From Helicobacter pylori (GTDB taxonomy: Bacteria > Campylobacterota > Campylobacteria > Campylobacterales > Helicobacteraceae): DNA of 64,000 nt. The translations under genes were made by a program, and so were the position numbers. Below the pieces are notes generated by a model. That model was not told the DNA's origin, made no database searches, and saw only the letters and a list, made by a program, of their open reading frames with translations. The DNA lies in assembly GCF_030062585.1 (NCBI RefSeq), contig NZ_CP071935.1, positions 310,001 to 374,000 on the forward strand, in the 5' to 3' direction. Positions 10,029-18,453 of this stretch are shown here, in pieces (within the stretch, counting starts at the first letter, position 1; every line of letters starts with the position of its first letter).

Positions 10029-10532
10029 ATGGCAGATATTCAAAGGCGTGATTTTTTAGGAATGAGCCTTGCTAGCGTTACAGCTATAGGGGCGATAGCG
10101 AGTCTGGTAGCGATGAAAAAGACTTGGGATCCTCTCCCAAGCGTTGTTTCAGCTGGTTTTACAACCATAGATGTGGCGAACATGCAAGAAGGGCAGTTTT
10201 CCACGGTGGAATGGCGTGGGAAACCGGTCTATATCCTCAAGCGTTCTAAAAAAGAGGGCTTTAATGAAAAGCGCGATTTTAAAATTGGCGAGAGCGTTTT
10301 TACCACAGCCATTCAAATTTGCACGCATTTAGGGTGTATCCCCACTTATCAAGATGAAGAAAAAGGCTTTTTATGCCCATGCCATGGGGGGCGTTTCACG
10401 GCTGATGGCGTGAATATTGCCGGCACCCCCCCTCCACGCCCTTTTGATATTCCGCCCTTTAAAATTGAAGGCACTAAAATCACTTTTGGTGAAGCCGGGG
10501 CTGAATACAAGAAAATGATGGCTAAAGCGTAA
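10029..10532 (+). CDS. petA: Ubiquinol-cytochrome c reductase, Rieske iron-sulfur subunit
   Basis: Rieske subunit of the cytochrome bc1 complex, which passes electrons from menaquinol to cytochrome c across the inner membrane. The N-terminus carries a twin-arginine type signal/anchor (QRRDFLGMS at residues 5-13 followed by a hydrophobic helix), as expected for a cofactor-loaded protein exported by Tat. The 2Fe-2S ligands are in CTHLGC and CPCHGG in the C-terminal domain, with all four ligands and both disulfide cysteines present. It is 167 residues, with AAGGAG before the ATG, and is the first gene of a three-gene operon with petB and petC. Confidence 0.97.
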   Translation: MADIQRRDFLGMSLASVTAIGAIASLVAMKKTWDPLPSVVSAGFTTIDVANMQEGQFSTVEWRGKPVYILKRSKKEGFNEKRDFKIGESVFTTAIQICTHLGCIPTYQDEEKGFLCPCHGGRFTADGVNIAGTPPPRPFDIPPFKIEGTKITFGEAGAEYKKMMAKA

Positions 10533-10542
10533 GGAGAGTTCC

Positions 10543-11781
10543 ATGGCAGAGATAAAAAAAGCGAAGAATTTAGGCGAGTGGCTAGACATGCGTCTTGGCA
10601 CTAACAAGCTTGTTAAAGTGCTAATGACAGAATATTGGATCCCTAAAAATATTAATTTCTTATGGGCGATGGGGGTGATTTTATTAACCCTTTTTGGCGT
10701 GCTTGTGGTCTCAGGGATTTTCTTGCTCATGTATTACAAGCCTGATGCGAAAATGGCGTTTGATAGCGTGAATTTCACCATCATGCAAGAAGTGGCTTAT
10801 GGCTGGCTTTGGCGCCACATGCATGCCACGGCAGCGAGCATGATTTTTGTCATCATTTATATCCACATGTTTGTTGGCATCTATTATGGCTCTTACAAAA
10901 AGGGCCGTGAGATGATTTGGATTAGCGGGATGATTTTGTTTGTGGTCTTTAGCGCGGAAGCCTTTAGCGGGTATATGCTGCCTTGGGGGCAGATGAGCTA
11001 TTGGGCCGCGGCGGTTATCACGAATTTATTTGGGGGCATTCCTTTCATTGGGGCTGATGTGGTGGAGTGGATTAGGGGGAATTATGTTGTGGCGGATTCC
11101 ACTTTAACGCGCTTTTTCATGCTCCATGTGTTTTTACTGCCCATTGCGATCATTCTACTTGTTGGGGTGCATTTTTATTCTTTGCGCATCCCGCATGTCA
11201 ATAACCAAGAAGGCGAAGAGATTGACTTTGAATCAGAAGAAAAGAAATTCATTGAAGGCAAGAAAAAAGAATCCAAAGTCATTCCTTTTTGGCCGGTATT
11301 CTTGTCTAAAGATATTTTTGTGGTTTGCGCGTTCATGGTCTTTTTCTTTTACTTGGTGTGTTACCACTATGATTTTGCGATGGATCCTATCAACTTTGAA
11401 AGGGCTAACAGCCTTAAAACGCCGTCTCACATTTACCCTGAATGGTATTTCTTATGGAGCTATGAAGTCTTAAGGGGCTTTTTCTTTAGCGCTGATTTAG
11501 GGCTAATGGCCTTTGGCGTGGCGCAAGTGATTTTCTTCTTACTGCCCTTTTTAGACAGAAGCCCTGTGGTCGCTCCCGCACACAAACGGCCAGCGTTTAT
11601 GGTGTGGTTTTGGCTTTTAATTATTGATATGATTGTTTTAACGATCTATGGTAAATTGCCTCCGCTTGGGATCGGTAAATACATCGGCTTATTTGGTTCA
11701 ATCACTTTCCTAGCCCTTTTCTTTGTGGTATTGCCCATTATCACTATCGCTGAGAGCAAGAAACAAGGGGGTGTTAGATGA
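10543..11781 (+). CDS. petB: Cytochrome b subunit of the bc1 complex
   Basis: A 412-residue polytopic membrane protein with about eight or nine hydrophobic helices that binds two b-type hemes. Heme-ligating histidines are in WRHMHA (helix B) and in the helix D sequence LHVFLLP...GVHFY. The quinol-oxidation site motif PEWY is present at about residue 300, and the GYMLPWGQMSYW stretch is typical of cytochrome b. It starts 10 bases after petA behind AAGGAG and its end overlaps the petC ATG. The single full-length polypeptide is bc1-like rather than the split b6/subunit IV form. Confidence 0.97.
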   Translation: MAEIKKAKNLGEWLDMRLGTNKLVKVLMTEYWIPKNINFLWAMGVILLTLFGVLVVSGIFLLMYYKPDAKMAFDSVNFTIMQEVAYGWLWRHMHATAASMIFVIIYIHMFVGIYYGSYKKGREMIWISGMILFVVFSAEAFSGYMLPWGQMSYWAAAVITNLFGGIPFIGADVVEWIRGNYVVADSTLTRFFMLHVFLLPIAIILLVGVHFYSLRIPHVNNQEGEEIDFESEEKKFIEGKKKESKVIPFWPVFLSKDIFVVCAFMVFFFYLVCYHYDFAMDPINFERANSLKTPSHIYPEWYFLWSYEVLRGFFFSADLGLMAFGVAQVIFFLLPFLDRSPVVAPAHKRPAFMVWFWLLIIDMIVLTIYGKLPPLGIGKYIGLFGSITFLALFFVVLPIITIAESKKQGGVR

Positions 11782-12635
11782 AAGAATTTAAAATTCTAAT
11801 CATCCTTATTGTGGTGATAGGCGTGATTTATTATGGGGTTGAGCCCTATGCGCATTCGGTGATGCACCCTAAAGTCGCTCCGGCGGATTTTGCTTTCAAG
11901 GATTTAGAGCCGATGGATTTAAAAAATGGCGACGCTAATAAGGGCAAACAGCTTGTAGCCGAAAATTGCACCGCTTGCCATGGCATTAAATCCCAAAACA
12001 TTCCAGCCCCTATGGATAGCCTTAGCGCGAGTAACTCTTTTGGGGTTGTGCCACCGGATTTAAGCCATGTGGCGGGGGTTTTGAATTTGAATTTCTTAGC
12101 CCACTTCATCAAAGATCCTGTGAAAACAGCGAAATTGAGCCATAAGTTCAACGATGAAAAGCCCTATCCTATGCCGGCGTTTTCTCAATTTAGCGATAAA
12201 GATTTGAGCGATATTGTGGCGTATCTCACTTCTATTTTGCCTAAAAATTTGAGCGATAAGGAAGTGTTTGCACAAAGCTGTCAAAGGTGCCATAGCCTAG
12301 ATTACGCTAAAGATAAGGCCTTTAGCGATCCTAAAGATTTAGCCAATTATTTAGGCTCTCATGCGCCTGATTTGTCCATGATGATTAGGGCTAAGGGCGA
12401 ACATGGCTTGAATATTTTCATCAACGACCCGCAAAAGCTTTTGCCTGGCACGGCTATGCCCAGAGTGGGATTGAGTGAACAAGCTCAAAAACAAGTTATC
12501 GCATATTTGGAAAAAGCAGGCGATAGGAAAAAACATGAAAGGAATACTTTAGGGATTAAAATCATGATTTTCTTTGCGGTGCTGTCGTTCTTGGCTTATG
12601 CATGGAAAAGAAAAGTTTGGAGCGAAGTGCATTGA
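11778..12635 (+). CDS. petC: Diheme cytochrome c1 subunit of the bc1 complex
   Basis: A 285-residue periplasmic electron carrier with two heme c attachment motifs, CTACH near residue 56 and CQRCH near residue 172, each in its own cytochrome c domain. Hydrophobic helices at both ends (residues 5-20 and about 255-275) anchor it in the membrane. Having two hemes in place of the single-heme mitochondrial cytochrome c1 is typical of Campylobacterota and actinobacterial-type bc complexes. It overlaps petB by four bases (ATGA). No clear hairpin terminator follows; the next 170 bases contain a promoter and a coding relic. Confidence 0.94.
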   Translation: MKEFKILIILIVVIGVIYYGVEPYAHSVMHPKVAPADFAFKDLEPMDLKNGDANKGKQLVAENCTACHGIKSQNIPAPMDSLSASNSFGVVPPDLSHVAGVLNLNFLAHFIKDPVKTAKLSHKFNDEKPYPMPAFSQFSDKDLSDIVAYLTSILPKNLSDKEVFAQSCQRCHSLDYAKDKAFSDPKDLANYLGSHAPDLSMMIRAKGEHGLNIFINDPQKLLPGTAMPRVGLSEQAQKQVIAYLEKAGDRKKHERNTLGIKIMIFFAVLSFLAYAWKRKVWSEVH

Positions 12636-12659
12636 ATTAAAAAAAGGGGGGGAGTATCT

Positions 12660-12665
12660 TATAAT
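12660..12665 (+). promoter_or_regulatory. Probable -10 box for the eptA-like gene
   Basis: A perfect TATAAT lies 149 bases before the ATG at 12814 and just after an A7G7 run (12639-12652). If used, it gives a long leader that runs through the relic reading frame at 12691-12801. Confidence 0.45.
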
Positions 12666-12690
12666 CTTTTTATGGTCAGTCGTTTATTAG

Positions 12691-12801
12691 GGGAATGATT
12701 GGAACGCATTTTCTAGGCATGACGACAAAAAACTTATATCAAGGTTTATTGAAATTGATATGAGAAAACTCGCTCAAGTGGGGCTGACTTTAATCTCTTA
12801 A
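12691..12801 (+). pseudogene. Possible coding relic, C-terminal fragment of unknown gene
   Basis: A 36-codon open stretch following an in-frame TAG, with no start codon at its 5' end, ending in TAA. Its composition (HDDKKLISRFIEIDMRKLA) looks like ordinary protein rather than noise. I do not recognise a family. It may be the tail of a gene lost when this locus was rearranged. An alternative is chance openness; the evidence is weak. Confidence 0.2.
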
Positions 12802-12813
12802 TGGAGTGGTTTG

Positions 12814-14476
12814 ATGATTTTAGATTCTAAATTTTTTGTGTTCATTCTTTTTAATGCGCTTTCAGCATGCTTTCTCTCTTCAGTGAGCGTTGGTTTTATT
12901 TTCAAAGCGCTCTTGTATAGCTTTATATGGCTTTTTATTGTTTATTATGCGATTAGTTTTATTAAGAACAGGTTTGTAACAGAAAGCCTAAAAAGTTTTA
13001 TATTAGTTTTAGGGATTGTGTTTAGCTGTATAGATATTTTTGGTTCGTATTATTTTCATTTGCCTTTGTCTAATGAGCTGGGTAATATTTTATTCACCAC
13101 GCATTATAAAGAGAGCTTAGAATTCCTCCATGCCTATGTTTATCCGCATTGGTATTTTGTGATAGGGTTTATTTTAATAGCTATAGGTTCTCTAAAACTA
13201 TTCAGTCTCGTTCCTAACAAACCAATTCCTTTAAAAATGGCTAGTATTTTAAGCGTTTTATTTTTGATTGTAGAAGCGCCACACGCTATAAAAACCATCA
13301 AAAAATATAAAGAAGATGAAGCGTTGTTGAACGCTGATGGGACGATGGAATACATTGCTTTGGCTAAAGGAGCGTATTATTTTGGTAGGAATATTAGCAG
13401 TTTGAGAGAAAGCCACAACTCCAGTCAGGCTTTAGAAAAAGCTTCTTACCCTAAAGATTACTTAGTCAAAAATACAGGGAGTGTTGAAAATGTGGTGTTG
13501 GTTTTTGGCGAGAGTTTGAACAGAAATTTTATGGGTGTTTATGGCTATCAAGCCCCTACAACCCCTTATTTAAGCGCTTTAAAAGAAAAAGGTTCGCTTT
13601 TAGCGTTTGATAATGTGATCAGCCCGGCTTTTTATACGGATAAAAGTTTCACCATGCTTTTAACTTACGCCAATAGGGATAATCTCAACCAAAAAGCATG
13701 GTATCAATATAAAAATCTAGCCCATATCCTTAAACTGACCGATTACAAAAGCGTTTGGATCACCTCTCAAGGCTATGGACTCATGTGGGGCAATAGCTAT
13801 TATCAAGTGGCTAAGCGTTTTGATACTTATATAGAAAATGATAAGCCTTATGATGAAAACCTGGTCGCTCTTTTCAAGCGCTATTATGATAACGAGAGAG
13901 AGAGAGAGTAAAAAGCGTAAAAATTTTGTTGTTTTTCATTTGATTGGCAATCATTTTGAATATAAAAACCGCTTTCCTAAAGAATTTTCCCGTTTCAATC
14001 CCAACAACACTTCTTACTTTTCAAAAAACAAGTCTTTGCGGGTTACAAACAATGCTGATAAGCAAGTTGTAACCGATTATATTAACAGCGTTTATTATAA
14101 TGATTATGTTTTGCATTCTTTGATTGAATTGTTTAAAGATAAGGATAGTCTCGTTATTTATCTAAGCGATCATGGCGATGACATGTTTGAATTAAGCGCC
14201 TTTAATACCCATGAATGCTCAAATGCCAGCGTAGAAATCCCATTTTTAATCTATATGAGCGATGCATTCAAACAAAAACACCCCCAAATGGTAAAAAGTT
14301 TTGAAGAAGCTTTACACAAGCCTTTCATGAGCGATGATTTATTGCATACCTTGTTGCCATTGGCAGGAATCATAACCAAAGATCATGAAAAAACGAGGGA
14401 TTTGTTTAATGAGAATTACAACGATAAACGCCCAAGGAAGCCATGCGATAATAAGGTTTATCCCATGAGTAAATGA
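12814..14476 (+). pseudogene. Phosphoethanolamine transferase-like gene, phase-variable and out of frame
   Basis: Lipid A or sugar phosphoethanolamine transferase family (EptA-like, alkaline-phosphatase superfamily). The N-terminal part (12814-13911) has about five transmembrane helices and the start of the periplasmic catalytic domain with FGES and a candidate nucleophile Thr in DKSFTMLL. The rest (frame shifted, to 14476) has the metal-binding LSDHGDD and NTHECSNAS segments. The two halves are joined at (AG)7, positions 13895-13908, where the first frame ends at TAA. Eight repeats would restore one 554-residue protein, the normal size of the family; five would also work. The frame is therefore in an OFF length rather than being dead. 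An upstream TTG is one codon before the chosen ATG. Confidence 0.85.
13894..13908 (+). repeat. GA/AG dinucleotide repeat, phase-variation tract
   Basis: Fifteen bases of alternating G and A, equal to (AG)7 plus one base, within the catalytic-domain coding region of the eptA-like gene. It encodes Glu-Arg repeats in either frame. Slipped-strand mispairing here would switch the gene on and off. Confidence 0.9.
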
Positions 14477-14868
14477 GCGGTATTATAATGGTTTGATCTT
14501 TGAGCTTAAAAAAGCCATCAAGCCTTGCTTGTCATGGTATGGGTGGTTATGACTTAAAAACAGAGTCAATCTAATTTAAGCAGATTCTTTCGTATCCATT
14601 CCAACAAATTTGATACAAGTTTTCCTTATCTTTAAATTCACGCTCTTTTAAGTGGAGTAAAACGCTCTTTTTTTATCCCTTTGAATTGGCTTGAGCGATC
14701 CTTTAAAAAAGCTCAAAAATTCTTATTGATAAAATTTATTCCTTTTGAAAATCCGTTTTTGCTATCTTAAAAAGCTAAACACCTATTAAAAAACTTTAAT
14801 CATTTATTCAACATTATATATGGTTAGTCTAAAGCTTCTTCTTTGGAGTTTGGGTTAAAAAGAGCCTT
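14477..14868. other. 392-base gap with a degraded coding relic
   Basis: No intact gene is visible. On the minus strand, two short frames that together read like the C-terminus of a protein (FKGIKKERFTPLK, then in another frame FKDKENLYQICWNGYER ending at the stop 14571-14573) suggest a frameshifted gene tail. I do not recognise the family. The remainder is very AT-rich. The gap separates convergent transcription units. Confidence 0.35.
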
Positions 14869-16716
14869 TTATTTTATTTTAAAGCGGTTTTTTTCCAAAG
14901 CGTTTTGAATCGCAATAGAGGGCGATAGATAATTGTAACGCACTAGAATTTCGGTGATTTCTTTAAAAATGGGGGCTGCAATCTTGCTGGCGTAATATTC
15001 TTCCTTGCCATGCGAGCCTAAGATAACCACGCCGATAGTAAAAACCTGCCTTTCATCTTCAGCGAACCCAAAAAAAGAGCTGTTGTAGGACTCTGCGCTA
15101 TAACTCCCGTTTTTGGCAACCCTAGCCGTGCCGGTTTTTCCCCCTATGTATAGCCCTTCAAATTGAGCGTTTTTGCCTGTGCCATAACGCACCACTTTGA
15201 TTAAGGTTTCTTTCATTTTCCTAGCGCTTTTGGGGCTAATGACTTGAAAAGTGGGTTTGGGGCTAGGGATGTAAATATCGCCATTAGGAGCGGTTTCTCG
15301 TTGCACTAAATAGGGGGTAGTCAATTTGCCTTCATTAGAAAACACCGCATAAGCCCTTAAAAGCTGCAAAAAAGTCGCGTTCAACCCATAGCCATAAGAG
15401 ACGCTGCCCTTTAACACTTCACGCTTGAAAGCGGACAAAGGAGGGATCTTTCCTGTGGCTTCTAAGGATAAATCAATGCCGGTTTTTTGAGAAAATCCAT
15501 AGCCTAAAAGCCCGTTATAGAAATCCTCCGGGTTGAGATTTTTGCTGATTTTTATCATGCCCACATTGCTAGATTGGATCAAAACGTCTTCCACAACGAC
15601 TTTTTTACTAGGGATAAAGTCGTCTTTAATGGTGTATTTTCCTAATTGGTAATAGCCATGGTTTAAATCAATGCGTTCTTTGGGGTTGATTAAATTCTTG
15701 TCTAACAGCAGAGAATAAACAATGGGTTTGATCGTGCTGCCTGGCTCAAAAACCTTTTCGGCAACGCTCAAATTCAAGCTTTCATAATCGCTGGTTTTAA
15801 TGGCGTTAGGATTGAAGCGCTTGCTTGAAGCTAGCGATAAAATTTCCCCGCTTTTAGGGTTAATGATACCCACTAGGATTTCTTTAGCCCTAAGTTTGTC
15901 TTTAGTTTTATCTAATAGGGTTTCAATTTCTCTTTGGAGTTTTAAAGGAATGCTCAAATACACCTCATAGCCATCAAGCCGTTCAACCTCTGTGTAAGAG
16001 TGGTTTTGGATAAAATTAAAACTCACATCTCTTTTGCCTGTTCTTATGCCATTTTGTTGGGCTTTAAGCAAGTGATCTTGAGATTTTTCAACGCCTTTTT
16101 TACCGGTAGTTAAAGTGAGTTTGTCTTCTTCTTGTTTTTGCACATAGCCAATGATTGGCTCTAGGCTATTTTGATAAGGGTAATGCCTAGAAACGCCGCT
16201 CATTTCAATGTTTAACCCTTGTTTTTGCCACACTTTATCGTGCGCGTCTTTGAAATTTTGAAAAACCCCAAAGGTTAAAAATTTCTTATTCAAGTCTCTA
16301 ATATTAGCGGCCATATTGGGCGTGAGATCATAGGCTAGAATAATATAGCCTTTCGTATTGATGGCGTCTTTTAAGGACTTTTTAGGGATATTGCTATAAA
16401 TAGAAAGGAAATCAATGAAAAAATCTTCTTTATCCGGGTTTAAAAACCTTGTATCAAAGCCCAGTTTGAAAAGGGTTTGCGAAGCGGCCAGGCTGTAGTT
16501 GTCTTGACTATAGATAGTCCCCCTAGCCGCAGTGTCTTGTTTGCTCATCACTAGATTAGGCATGTTGGCTTGCGCAAAAAAAGCTTTTTTAAAAGCGACC
16601 ATCAAAAAAATAAAAAAAAGCAACAAAAAGATTAGTGCCGTAACCGCACCCTTGTCTCTTTGGATTTTTAGAAATTGCTCTGGGTTGAAGTAAGGATCAA
16701 TATTCTTATTATCCAT
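14869..16716 (-). CDS. ftsI: Septal peptidoglycan transpeptidase (penicillin-binding protein, FtsI/PBP3)
   Basis: Class B penicillin-binding protein that cross-links septal peptidoglycan with FtsW. A single transmembrane helix lies at about residues 27-48, followed by the PBP dimerisation domain and the transpeptidase domain with active-site STIK (about residue 325), SSN (about 382) and KTGT (about 525). The length of 615 residues is typical. The last gene upstream on this strand is fliE, 155 bases away, and the gene ends in the AT-rich gap next to the eptA-like locus. It is the only FtsI here; the elongation PBP2 is a separate gene further along. Confidence 0.94.
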   Translation of the reverse strand: MDNKNIDPYFNPEQFLKIQRDKGAVTALIFLLLFFIFLMVAFKKAFFAQANMPNLVMSKQDTAARGTIYSQDNYSLAASQTLFKLGFDTRFLNPDKEDFFIDFLSIYSNIPKKSLKDAINTKGYIILAYDLTPNMAANIRDLNKKFLTFGVFQNFKDAHDKVWQKQGLNIEMSGVSRHYPYQNSLEPIIGYVQKQEEDKLTLTTGKKGVEKSQDHLLKAQQNGIRTGKRDVSFNFIQNHSYTEVERLDGYEVYLSIPLKLQREIETLLDKTKDKLRAKEILVGIINPKSGEILSLASSKRFNPNAIKTSDYESLNLSVAEKVFEPGSTIKPIVYSLLLDKNLINPKERIDLNHGYYQLGKYTIKDDFIPSKKVVVEDVLIQSSNVGMIKISKNLNPEDFYNGLLGYGFSQKTGIDLSLEATGKIPPLSAFKREVLKGSVSYGYGLNATFLQLLRAYAVFSNEGKLTTPYLVQRETAPNGDIYIPSPKPTFQVISPKSARKMKETLIKVVRYGTGKNAQFEGLYIGGKTGTARVAKNGSYSAESYNSSFFGFAEDERQVFTIGVVILGSHGKEEYYASKIAAPIFKEITEILVRYNYLSPSIAIQNALEKNRFKIK

Positions 16717-16871
16717 AAGCGCTTACTTGAAAATGGCGTGGCGTTGGATTTTCACAACGCACGGGAGTGTGGATTTTTGATGATGAAATCTATTAAAATG
16801 AGATGTAGCAACAACAAACCCTCTCTTTAAAAAAGACCAAGCGATCATTTAAAGAGACGCCACTTAAGAGA

Positions 16872-17201
16872 TTAGATCTGCGTTCTCAAAAGTTCTTTAT
16901 AAGCGCTGATCGCTTTGTTACGCACTTCAAGCATGAGTTTCATGCTCGTTTCGGCCTTCCCTATGGCGATAGCCGCTTGGTGTAAATCCTTAATCTGCCC
17001 TGTCGCCATGTCGGCTAAGGCTTTATCAGATTGCTCTTGAGTGTTGTTAAGCTCGTTGATAGATTGTTTCAAGAGCTTAGAAAACTCCCCACCTTTTTGT
17101 TCTTTAAAGGCGTTACCCGATTCTTCTCTTTTAGTCCTGTTGTCCGTGTTAAGCTCAGAGAAAGGACTCAATAAGCTTTTATCATTGTGTATGGCTTGCA
17201 T
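16872..17201 (-). CDS. fliE: Flagellar hook-basal body protein FliE
   Basis: A 109-residue rod component thought to join the MS ring to the proximal rod, exported by the flagellar type III apparatus. The C-terminal half has the conserved alpha-helical FliE pattern (IAIGKAETSMKLMLEVRNKAISAYKELLRTQI region, residues about 76-108). A very strong AAGGAGG precedes the ATG. It lies 127 bases downstream of flgC, a spacer with two TACTACC copies, so it may have its own promoter besides readthrough from flgB. Confidence 0.93.
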   Translation of the reverse strand: MQAIHNDKSLLSPFSELNTDNRTKREESGNAFKEQKGGEFSKLLKQSINELNNTQEQSDKALADMATGQIKDLHQAAIAIGKAETSMKLMLEVRNKAISAYKELLRTQI

Positions 17202-17328
17202 AGAACCTCCTTAAGCTCTTTTTTAAAAATTTAACTCTATTAAATATCCTATTCATTTCTGTATTCTACGAATCTTTGGCTAATACTACCTAAATTCCCT
17301 TATACTACCATAAATTGTTACAAATCAT
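17202..17328 (-). promoter_or_regulatory. flgC-fliE spacer with a repeated heptamer
   Basis: The spacer holds TACTACC at 17284-17290 and again at 17303-17309, 19 bases apart start to start, or about two helical turns. On the minus strand these read GGTAGTA. Such spacing is what a dimeric regulator would use, but I know of no regulator with this site. Confidence 0.25.
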
Positions 17329-17814
17329 TCAAGTTTGTAACATGCCAATCGCGTTTTGCGCCATGTTTTTAGCGCTTTGGAAAGCTGCAACATTGGCCTG
17401 ATAGGCTCTGGTCGCTTCCACTAGATCCGCCATTTCAACCACCGCATTCACATTGGGGTAAGCCACATAGCCTTGAGCGTTAGCGTCAGGGTGGCTCGGA
17501 TCGTATTTCATCAACGGCTCGCTATCATCGCGCACAATCTTATCCACCACCACGCTTGTAATGGGGATTAAGGGGTTATCATCGCCTTCATCTAAGGGGT
17601 CTTCATAGGGGGTGATTTGATTGTTTTGGGCGATTTTTTGGTTTAAAATCTCATTGAAATCAAAAGCCCTAAACACCGCTTCTTGTCTCCTATAAGGGCC
17701 TCCTTCGCTCGTGCGCGTGGTGTTAGCGTTAGCGATATTAGAAGAAATCAAATTAGCTCTTAAGCGTTGGGCGGACAAGCCATAACCGCTAATATCAAAA
17801 GAAGATAAAAACAT
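17329..17814 (-). CDS. flgC: Flagellar proximal rod protein FlgC
   Basis: A 161-residue rod protein. It has the flagellar rod N-terminal signature (LISSNIANANTTRTSEGGPYRRQ near residues 22-44) and the C-terminal helical motif VEATRAYQANVAAFQSAKNM that packs in the rod core. It is exported by the flagellar secretion system with no signal peptide. It follows flgB by 13 bases with AGGAGAAAAG before the ATG, so flgB and flgC are one transcript driven by the sigma-54 promoter upstream of flgB. Confidence 0.96.
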   Translation of the reverse strand: MFLSSFDISGYGLSAQRLRANLISSNIANANTTRTSEGGPYRRQEAVFRAFDFNEILNQKIAQNNQITPYEDPLDEGDDNPLIPITSVVVDKIVRDDSEPLMKYDPSHPDANAQGYVAYPNVNAVVEMADLVEATRAYQANVAAFQSAKNMAQNAIGMLQT

Positions 17815-17827
17815 GCTTTTCTCCTAA

Positions 17828-18250
17828 TTATAAATTCTTACTAGAGTCAATGGCGTAATTGATCACGCCTCGATACTTTTTTAAGGCTGAACTCAAGGCT
17901 AAATACATGGTAGAGTTCTTGCCCATTTCGCTCGTTTCTATGTCTAAATCCACGCTGTTGCCATCATTTTTAGCCAAATGCCCGTCTCTAAAAAAAAGAC
18001 TCGCCCCATCTTTAGCGCTATTTTCAAAGTCTAAATGCCTAGGGTTAGTGTGGGCTAAAGGCAAAACTTTACTGGATTGGTTTTCAAAAATTTCTGCTTT
18101 TTTCTCCGCTAAAACGCTTTCAAAATCCAAATCCTTTGGCCTGTAAAAAGGGGTATCCACATTAGCGATGTTAGAAGCGATCATATCCTGCCTTAAAGCC
18201 CTATAATCTAGCGCTTTATAAACCAATCCAAACGCTTTAGAAAAATCCAT
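17828..18250 (-). CDS. flgB: Flagellar proximal rod protein FlgB
   Basis: A 140-residue rod protein with the N-terminal motif DMIASNIANVDTPFYRPKD (about residues 22-40) and a C-terminal amphipathic helix (STMYLALSSALKKYRGVI). FlgB and FlgC form the proximal rod of the flagellar basal body in the periplasm. I use the ATG at 18250, preceded by AAAGGGG; a TTG one codon earlier is less likely. The gene is the first of flgB-flgC, behind a clear sigma-54 promoter, in line with membership of the RpoN (class 2) flagellar regulon of H. pylori. Confidence 0.95.
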   Translation of the reverse strand: MDFSKAFGLVYKALDYRALRQDMIASNIANVDTPFYRPKDLDFESVLAEKKAEIFENQSSKVLPLAHTNPRHLDFENSAKDGASLFFRDGHLAKNDGNSVDLDIETSEMGKNSTMYLALSSALKKYRGVINYAIDSSKNL

Positions 18251-18286
18251 CAAAACCCCTTTTTAAACCCTTGCAAATTTTTAGCA

Positions 18287-18302
18287 TGCAAAAAACATTC
18301 CA
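18287..18302 (-). promoter_or_regulatory. Sigma-54 (RpoN) promoter of flgBC
   Basis: On the minus strand TTGGAATGTTTTTTGCAT gives GG (bases 18301-18300) and GC (18289-18288) separated by exactly ten bases, the -24/-12 layout of RpoN promoters. It lies about 40 bases before the flgB start, and flgBC are known RpoN targets activated by FlgR. Confidence 0.85.
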
Positions 18303-18383
18303 AAAATAGCTCATTTCCTCATCAAAGAATGCGATCAGCTCAAAGCATGCTCAAGCTTGAGCGATAAGCCAATTCAGAGCCAT

Positions 18384-18389
18384 TATAGT
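18384..18389 (+). promoter_or_regulatory. Candidate -10 box for ftsW
   Basis: TATAGT in the sequence CATTATAGTGTAAAATACC, 65 bases before the ftsW ATG and divergent from flgB. TAAAAT follows directly and might be used instead. Confidence 0.35.
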
Positions 18390-18453
18390 GTAAAATACCC
18401 CTAAAATACCTTAAAATAACGCCTATTCAAAAAACCAAAATAAGGAAACCCTA

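Noticed and set aside
12676..12750. Short ATG-started frames beginning near 12697 in the petC-eptA-like gap
   Set aside because: They are only 22 codons long and lack ribosome binding sites; the relic frame in another phase reads more like protein.
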